Positions 58,743 to 64,000 of a stretch of 64,000 nt of DNA are shown here, in pieces (position 1 is the first letter of the stretch; every line of letters starts with the position of its first letter). The position numbers were made by a program, and so were the translations under genes. The stretch covers positions 20,271-84,270 of the forward strand of contig NZ_MVHD01000018.1 of NCBI RefSeq assembly GCF_002086635.1, read 5' to 3'. The notes under the pieces are model-generated. The model saw nothing but the letters and a program-made list of their open reading frames with translations. It was not told where the DNA came from and did no database searches. The stretch comes from Mycobacterium alsense (GTDB taxonomy: Bacteria > Actinomycetota > Actinomycetes > Mycobacteriales > Mycobacteriaceae).

Positions 58743-61417
58743 CAGGCGCGTTCCTTCTGGACCAGCTCGTAGGACTCGATGATGTCGCCTTCCTTGATGT
58801 CGGAATAGCCCAGCGTCATACCGCATTCGAAGCCCTCGCGGACCTCGGTCACGTCGTCCTTCTCCCGCCGCAGCGAGTTGATGGTCAGGTTGTCGGTGAC
58901 CACGATGTTGTCGCGCAGCAACCGGGCCTTCGCGTTGCGGCGCACCACGCCGGAGCTGACCATGCAGCCGGCGATGATGCCCACCTTCGACGACCGGAAG
59001 ATCGCCCGGATCTCGGCGCGGCCGAGCTGGTTCTCCTCGTAGATCGGCTTGAGCATGCCGCGCAGGGCCTTCTCGATCTCGTCGATCGCCTGGTAGATCA
59101 CCGAGTAGTAGCGGATCTCCACGCCCTCGCGGTTGGCCAGCTCGGTCGCCTTGCCCTCGGCGCGCACGTTGAAGCCGATGATGATCGCGTCCGACGCCGA
59201 CGCCAGGTTGACGTTGGTCTCGGTGATGCCACCTACGCCGCGGTCGATGACGCGCAGCGCCACCTCGTCGTCGACCTGGATGCCCATCAGGGCCTCCTCG
59301 AGCGCCTCGACCGTACCGGCGTTGTCGCCCTTGAGGATCAGGTTCAGCTGGCTGGTTTCCTTGAGCGCCGAGTCGAGGTCCTCCAGGCTGATCCGCTTGC
59401 GGCTGCGCGCCGCCAGGGCGTTGCGCTTGCGGGCGCTGCGCTTGTCCGCGATCTGGCGTGCGATGCGGTCCTCGTCGACGACCAGCAGGTTGTCGCCGGC
59501 ACCGGGCACCGACGTGAAGCCGATGACCTGCACCGGGCGCGACGGCAGCGCCTCTTCGACGTCGTCGCCGTGCTCGTCCACCATGCGGCGGACCCGGCCG
59601 TAGGCGTCGCCGGCGACCACCGAGTCGCCGACGCGCAGCGTGCCGCGCTGCACCAGCACCGTGGCCACCGGCCCGCGGCCGCGGTCCAGGTGCGCCTCGA
59701 TCGCCACACCCTGGGCCTCCATGTCGGGATTGGCCCGCAGGTCCAGGGCGGCGTCGGCGGTCAGCAGCACCGCCTCCTCCAGCGCCTCGATGTTGGTGCC
59801 CTCCTTCGCCGAGATGTCCACGAACAGCGTGTCGCCGCCGAACTCCTCTGGCACCAAACCGAATTCGGTGAGCTGACCGCGGATCTTGGCCGGGTCGGCG
59901 CCCTCCTTGTCGATCTTGTTGACCGCCACCACGATCGGCACGTCCGCGGCCTGCGCGTGGTTGATGGCCTCCACCGTCTGCGGCATCACGCCGTCGTCCG
60001 CGGCGACCACCAGGATCGCGATGTCGGTGGCCTTGGCGCCGCGGGCACGCATGGCGGTGAACGCCTCGTGGCCCGGGGTGTCGATGAAGGTGATCAGCCG
60101 CTCGGCGCCGTCGAAGTCGACGCCGACCTGGTAGGCGCCGATGTGCTGGGTGATGCCACCGGCCTCGGCCTCGCGGACGTTGGCCTTGCGGATCGTGTCC
60201 AGCAGCCGGGTCTTACCGTGGTCGACGTGGCCCATCACGGTCACGACCGGCGGGCGGGTCTGCAATTCGGACTCGTCGCCGACGTCCTCGCCGTAGGTGA
60301 GGTCGAAGGATTCCAGCAGCTCGCGGTCCTCGTCCTCGGGGCTGACGACCTGGACGACGTAGTTCATCTCGCTGCCCAGCAGCTCGAGCGTCTCGTCGCC
60401 GACCGACTGGGTGGCCGTCACCATCTCGCCGAGGTTGAACAGCGCCTGCACCAGCGACGCCGGGTTGGCGTCGATCTTCTCGGCGAAGTCGGACAGCGAT
60501 GCCCCGCGCGCCAGGCGGATGGTCTCGCCGTTGCCGTGCGGCAACCGCACGCCGCCGACGACCGGCGCCTGCATCGAGTCGTATTCCTGGCGCTTCTGCC
60601 GCTTGGACTTGCGGCCGCGCCGGGGCGCGCCGCCGGGGCGGCCGAACGCGCCGGCCGCGCCGCCGCGCTGCCCGGGCCGACCGCCACCGCCGCCGGGACG
60701 GCCCCGGAAACCGCCACCGGGCGGGGCGCCGACCCCGCCGCGGTAGTTGCCGCCGCCGCCGTCGGAGCGGCCCCCGGGCGCGCCGGGCCGGCCGCCGCCG
60801 GGTCGTGGGGCGCCGGGCCGGGGCGGGCGGCCCTGCGCCGCGGCGCCGCCGGGCCGCGGCGGCATGCTGCCGGGCGAGACGCCCGGGCGGGGCGCGCCGG
60901 GCCGCGGGGCGCCGGGCCGGGGCACCGGGCGTGGGATGGGCCGGTCGACGGGTTGCGCCGACGAGAACGGGTTGTTGCCGACGCGCGGGGCGCGGGGCTT
61001 GGGCATGGGGCCGGGCCGGGCGCCCGGCGGCGCGCCGGGGACCGGCGGCGCGGGCTGCCCGGGAGACGGCCGCGCGGGCGCCGGCGGCGCGGGGGGCGCA
61101 CCGGCGGAGGCCTGCGCCGCGGCGGGCTTGGCGGGCGCGGCCGTCGCTTCGCCGTTGCCGCCGGCTTTGCTGATCGCCTTGTCCAGGGCGTTGTCGAGGG
61201 ACTTGTCCGGTGCCTTGTCGGGCGACTTCGCGGGCGCCTTCTCGGGGGCCGGCTTGCTGCCGCCGAACGACTCGCGCAGCCGGCGGGCCACCGGCGCCTC
61301 GACGGTCGAGGATGCGGATTTGACGAATTCGCCCTGTTCGCTCAGCCGGGCGAGAACTTCTTTGCTGCTGACACCGAGTTCCTTGGCCAACTCGTGTACG
61401 CGGGCCTTACCTGCCAC
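58742..61417 (-). CDS. infB: Translation initiation factor IF-2
   Basis: An 891-residue GTPase that places initiator tRNA on the 30S subunit; orthologue of Rv2839c. Seen: N-terminal [20 protein letters not shown], a long Pro/Gly/Ala/Arg-rich linker (about residues 60-280), G1 motif [19 protein letters not shown] near 395, G3 [17 protein letters not shown]4 [16 protein letters not shown], and C-terminal domains ending [14 protein letters not shown]. The Gly/Arg-rich linker is typical of actinobacteria. GTG 61417; it follows ylxR by 67 bases. Confidence 0.97.
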
Positions 61418-61484
61418 TACATCTCCTGTCTATGAGGCGACAGTCGTGGGCCGGCCGCGCCTCGGGTTTAGCTATGACGCATTG

Positions 61485-61796
61485 TCATCGGGACTTCACG
61501 GTGTGCTCATGTTCTTTGCTACCTGTTCTGTTGCCGGGCGAGTCGTGCGCCTGCAGGTGCTCGACCACCGCGGAGGTGTCCGGTGAACCGGCGATGCGCA
61601 GCGCTTTGGTGAAAGCCCGCCGCCGAATCGCCTGTTGCACGCAACGCGGTTCGGGATGCAACCACGCACCCCGCCCCGGCAGGTTACTCCTGCTGTCAAC
61701 GATCACGGCATACTCGCCGTTCCCCGTCGACACAGCCACCACTCGAAGCAGTTCGGCGGCCAACCCTCGCTTTCGGCACCCCACACACGTTCGCAC
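61485..61796 (-). CDS. ylxR: YlxR-family RNA-binding protein (DUF448)
   Basis: A 103-residue protein, orthologue of Rv2840c. Seen: the family signature [20 protein letters not shown], then [20 protein letters not shown] and [16 protein letters not shown]. YlxR proteins bind RNA and sit between nusA and infB in many bacteria; one has been linked to RNase P regulation. The start is uncertain: GTG 61796 begins at the conserved RTCVGC, while TTG 61823 adds nine residues. Neither has a strong ribosome-binding site. Confidence 0.88.
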   Translation of the reverse strand: MRTCVGCRKRGLAAELLRVVAVSTGNGEYAVIVDSRSNLPGRGAWLHPEPRCVQQAIRRRAFTKALRIAGSPDTSAVVEHLQAHDSPGNRTGSKEHEHTVKSR

Positions 61797-61885
61797 CGGT
61801 CCAACAGTGTTTCTGTGTGCCAAGTCCGAAGGCTCGCGCTGGATCACGGGTAAGTCTAGCGTCCCTTGGCCGGAGGCCAGAACGG

Positions 61886-62929
61886 CTAGCGGTCGTGCGC
61901 CATTCCGTGGCTGGCGCCGTGTTCGGGATGGCTCTCGTCGTGGCCCGGCGAATCGCCGCGGATGTCGATGCGCCACCCGGTGAGCCGGGCCGCCAACCGG
62001 GCGTTCTGGCCCTCCTTGCCGATGGCCAGCGACAGCTGGAAATCGGGCACCACCACGCGCGCGGCCCGGGCGGTCTGGTCGATGACCGACACCGAGACGA
62101 CCTTCGCCGGCGACAGCGCGTTGGCGACGAAGCGGGCGGGGTCCTCGTCGTAGTCGATGATGTCGATCTTCTCCCCGGAAAGCTCGCTCATCACGTTGCG
62201 CACGCGCTGCCCCATCGGGCCGATGCACGCGCCCTTGGCGTTCAGGCCGGGCACGTTGGAGCGCACCGCGATCTTGGAGCGGTGACCGGCCTCGCGGGCC
62301 ACCGCCACGATCTCCACCGACCCGTCGGCGATCTCGGGGACCTCCAGCGAGAACAGCTTGCGGACCAGGTTGGGGTGCGTGCGCGACAGCGTGATCAGGG
62401 GCTCGCGGGCCCCCCGGGTCACCCCGACCACATAGCAGCGGATGCGGTTGCCGTGCTCGTAGCTCTCGCCGGGGACCTGTTCGGCGGCCGGGATGACGCC
62501 CTCGGAGGCCTTGGTCTCGGTGCCCATTCGCACGACGACCAGCCCGCGCGCGTTCGCCCGGCTGTCCCGCTGGATGACGCCCGCGACGATCTCGCCCTCG
62601 CGGGTGGAGAACTCGCCGTAGGTGCGCTCGTTCTCGGCGTCGCGGAACCGTTGCAGCATCACCTGGCGGGCGGTCGTCGCGGCGATGCGGCCGAAACCCT
62701 CGGGGGTGTCGTCCCATTCGCTGATGACGTTGCCGTCCTCGTCGGTCTCGCGGGCGATCACGCGCACCACGCCGGTCTTGCGGTCGATCTCGATGCGCGC
62801 GTCCATCTGGTGACCCTGGGTGTGCCGGTAGGCGGTCAGCAGCGCGGATTTGATCGTCTCGAGGAGTTCGTTGACCGATATGCCCCGGTCCACCTCGATC
62901 GCGTGCAGCGCGCCCATGTCGATGTTCAT
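61886..62929 (-). CDS. nusA: Transcription termination/antitermination factor NusA
   Basis: A 347-residue RNA-polymerase-associated factor, orthologue of Rv2841c and of equal length. Seen: N-terminal domain [20 protein letters not shown], an S1 domain ([20 protein letters not shown]), and KH1/KH2 ([40 protein letters not shown]). It shapes pausing and rRNA antitermination. The ATG overlaps the rimP stop (ATGA). Confidence 0.97.
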   Translation of the reverse strand: MNIDMGALHAIEVDRGISVNELLETIKSALLTAYRHTQGHQMDARIEIDRKTGVVRVIARETDEDGNVISEWDDTPEGFGRIAATTARQVMLQRFRDAENERTYGEFSTREGEIVAGVIQRDSRANARGLVVVRMGTETKASEGVIPAAEQVPGESYEHGNRIRCYVVGVTRGAREPLITLSRTHPNLVRKLFSLEVPEIADGSVEIVAVAREAGHRSKIAVRSNVPGLNAKGACIGPMGQRVRNVMSELSGEKIDIIDYDEDPARFVANALSPAKVVSVSVIDQTARAARVVVPDFQLSLAIGKEGQNARLAARLTGWRIDIRGDSPGHDESHPEHGASHGMAHDR

Positions 62930-63468
62930 GTCCCGGCCTCCGTCGCATCGGCCCGACCCCTGATCGCCCCGGTCGCCAGTTCCATCTCCGCCTGTGCCGG
63001 CGGCGAAAACTCCACCTGCACAACGGCTTTCGTGATATCGCCGAGCCGGATTTCGCGTAGCGCCCAGTCCCGTCCGACGCGGACGACCAGCGCGACCGCG
63101 CCATCGCGGGTCTCACCGAGGCGGCCGGTCAGCCGGGACCCGTCCGACAGCGCAACCTCGACCCTGCGGCCGCGGGCACGGCGGAAGTGCTTCTCGGTGG
63201 TCAGCGGGCGGTCCACGCCGGGCGAGGAGACCTCGAGCACGTAGCGCTGCGCGGTGCCGTCCAGGCCGTCGAGCAAAGCCGAGGCCGACCGCGACAGGGT
63301 GGCGATCGTGTCCAAGTCGAGGGGGTCGTCGCCGTCGGCGATCACGGTGATCCGCGGCGGGCGCGCCCGGGTGTCGATGACCACGTCTTCGATTTCGTAA
63401 CCGGCGCGCACGAACTCTCCGCCGAGTAGCTCGATCACCTGCGTCTGGGAAGGTAGCCCGGTGGTCAC
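62926..63468 (-). CDS. rimP: Ribosome maturation factor RimP
   Basis: A 180-residue 30S maturation factor, orthologue of Rv2842c. Seen: [40 protein letters not shown], and the conserved [23 protein letters not shown] 63468 is preceded by GAGGAG about 7 bases upstream, which decides the start over an in-frame start at 63516. It leads the translation-factor operon. Confidence 0.95.
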   Translation of the reverse strand: MTTGLPSQTQVIELLGGEFVRAGYEIEDVVIDTRARPPRITVIADGDDPLDLDTIATLSRSASALLDGLDGTAQRYVLEVSSPGVDRPLTTEKHFRRARGRRVEVALSDGSRLTGRLGETRDGAVALVVRVGRDWALREIRLGDITKAVVQVEFSPPAQAEMELATGAIRGRADATEAGT

Positions 63469-63510
63469 GGCGAGCTCCTCATCTTGAGTTGTCCGGTCAT
63501 CTGGCGGAGG

Positions 63511-63542
63511 AGCCACCCAGGTGGCTTCCGGGTGGCTTCCGG
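63511..63542. repeat. Inverted and direct repeats upstream of rimP
   Basis: AGCCAC-CCAG-GTGGCT (63511-63526) is an inverted repeat. Overlapping it, GTGGCTTCCGG occurs twice in tandem (63521 and 63532). It lies in the divergent region between rimP and the lipoprotein gene. Confidence 0.8.
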
Positions 63543-63654
63543 TCTAGTCAGCTATCCACGATACGCCAGGAATCACCGATGACGGCGCGATCGCCGCGCG
63601 GCCGCCGGGGCTGCCGGCGTTCGTGACCCACCCCGCCGATGGCAGGATGTTGCT

Positions 63655-64000
63655 GTGTCCAGCGCAGCACCCGTCACCAACCGGCGGGGCGTGCTCGCCG
63701 GCGCCGCGGCCCTCGCTGCGCTCGGGGTGGTGGCCTCGGCCTGCGGCGAGTCCCCGCCCAAGCCGCCGCCCGTCGAAAACCTGTTGGGCCCGCTTGACCA
63801 GGCCCGCAAAGACAGCGCGCTCGCCAGTGCCGCCGCCGCGGCCGTCGGCACCCCGCCCCAGATCGCGGCCGCCCTGACGGTGGTCGCCACCCAGCGCACC
63901 GCGCACGCCCGCGCCCTGTCGACGGAGATTGCGCGCGCGGCCGGCAAGCTCACCTCGTCGTCGAGCGAGACGACCAGCCCCTCCAGCCCCAGCGCGGCCC
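63655..64000 (+). CDS. Ala-rich lipoprotein, N-terminal part (runs off the window)
   Basis: From GTG 63655 the product reads MSSAAPVTNRRGVLAGAAAL, a possible twin-arginine signal, ending in a lipobox-like region VASAC with Cys near residue 30, then an Ala-rich, probably helical mature part (RKDSALASAAAAAVGTPPQI) and a Ser/Thr-rich stretch (LTSSSSETTSPSSP). It corresponds in position to Rv2843, whose function is unknown. No stop appears before the window ends. Lipidation and Tat export are inferences from the sequence. Confidence 0.75.
   Translation, partial: MSSAAPVTNRRGVLAGAAALAALGVVASACGESPPKPPPVENLLGPLDQARKDSALASAAAAAVGTPPQIAAALTVVATQRTAHARALSTEIARAAGKLTSSSSETTSPSSPSAA

Noticed and set aside
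59570..61435. 621-codon plus-strand open frame
   Set aside because: Antisense to infB; the GC-rich linker codes open frames in several phases.

Overview
The window is high-GC actinobacterial chromosome from a Mycobacterium, most likely an M. avium-complex or closely related slow grower. The reasons are a PE-domain gene, paired DUF732 secreted proteins, a 13E12-type DUF222/HNH gene, and a gene order matching the M. tuberculosis block Rv2748c-Rv2843 (ftsK, rnj, dapA, thyX, hsdS/hsdM, dfrA, thyA, dapB, ald, pepR, pnp, rpsO, ribF, mntR, fadE21, ltp1, truB, pptT, pptH, echA16, dinF, nrnA, rbfA, infB, ylxR, nusA, rimP). A single-chain acyl-CoA carboxylase of the kind described from M. avium subsp. 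paratuberculosis fits this. Species cannot be fixed from the sequence alone.

Layout. 0-8 kb: partial PE gene, ftsK, a three-gene plus-strand set (ABM monooxygenase-like protein, mycofactocin-type SDR, SAM methyltransferase), then convergent rnj and dapA. 8-15 kb: thyX, a type I modification pair (hsdS, hsdM) without hsdR, an AlkZ-like DNA-repair protein, a DivIVA-domain coiled-coil protein, dfrA and thyA. Both thymidylate synthases are therefore present, beside dihydrofolate reductase. 15-26 kb is lipid and CoA-ester metabolism: dienelactone hydrolase, PAS protein, an SDR-fadE-fadE operon, a small Gly/Cys-repeat secreted protein, an acyl-CoA ligase/acyl-CoA carboxylase pair, and a thioesterase-like protein. 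26-37 kb: dapB operon, two convergent DUF732 proteins, the HNH protein, a reductase/Rieske oxygenase pair under a divergent TetR gene, and a four-gene SRPBCC-BVMO-hydrolase operon that contains one frameshifted gene. 37-51 kb is conserved core: aldR/ald, pepR, pnp, rpsO, ribF, mntR, fadE21, ltp1, truB, pptT, pptH. 51-64 kb: secreted proteins, a CocE-type hydrolase, echA16, and the translation operon rimP-nusA-ylxR-infB-rbfA-nrnA-dinF, ending in a partial lipoprotein gene.

Two window-wide patterns stand out. First, at least fourteen genes have a TANNNT -10 hexamer exactly 6-7 bases before the start codon, which predicts leaderless mRNAs and helps fix starts. Second, short tandem duplications (9, 12, 14, 24 and 46 bases) recur in and beside accessory genes; some lengthen proteins in frame and others form candidate regulatory arrays. 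No CRISPR array, tRNA, rRNA, insertion sequence or prophage was seen. Compared with M. tuberculosis as I recall it, the toxin-antitoxin and CRISPR-Cas stretch between the Rv2800 and echA16 orthologues is absent. I did not find a clearly undescribed multi-gene system. The best candidates for a second look are the 14-bp array, the Gly/Cys-repeat peptide beside the carboxylase, and the tandem-expanded hydrolase next to a frameshifted partner.
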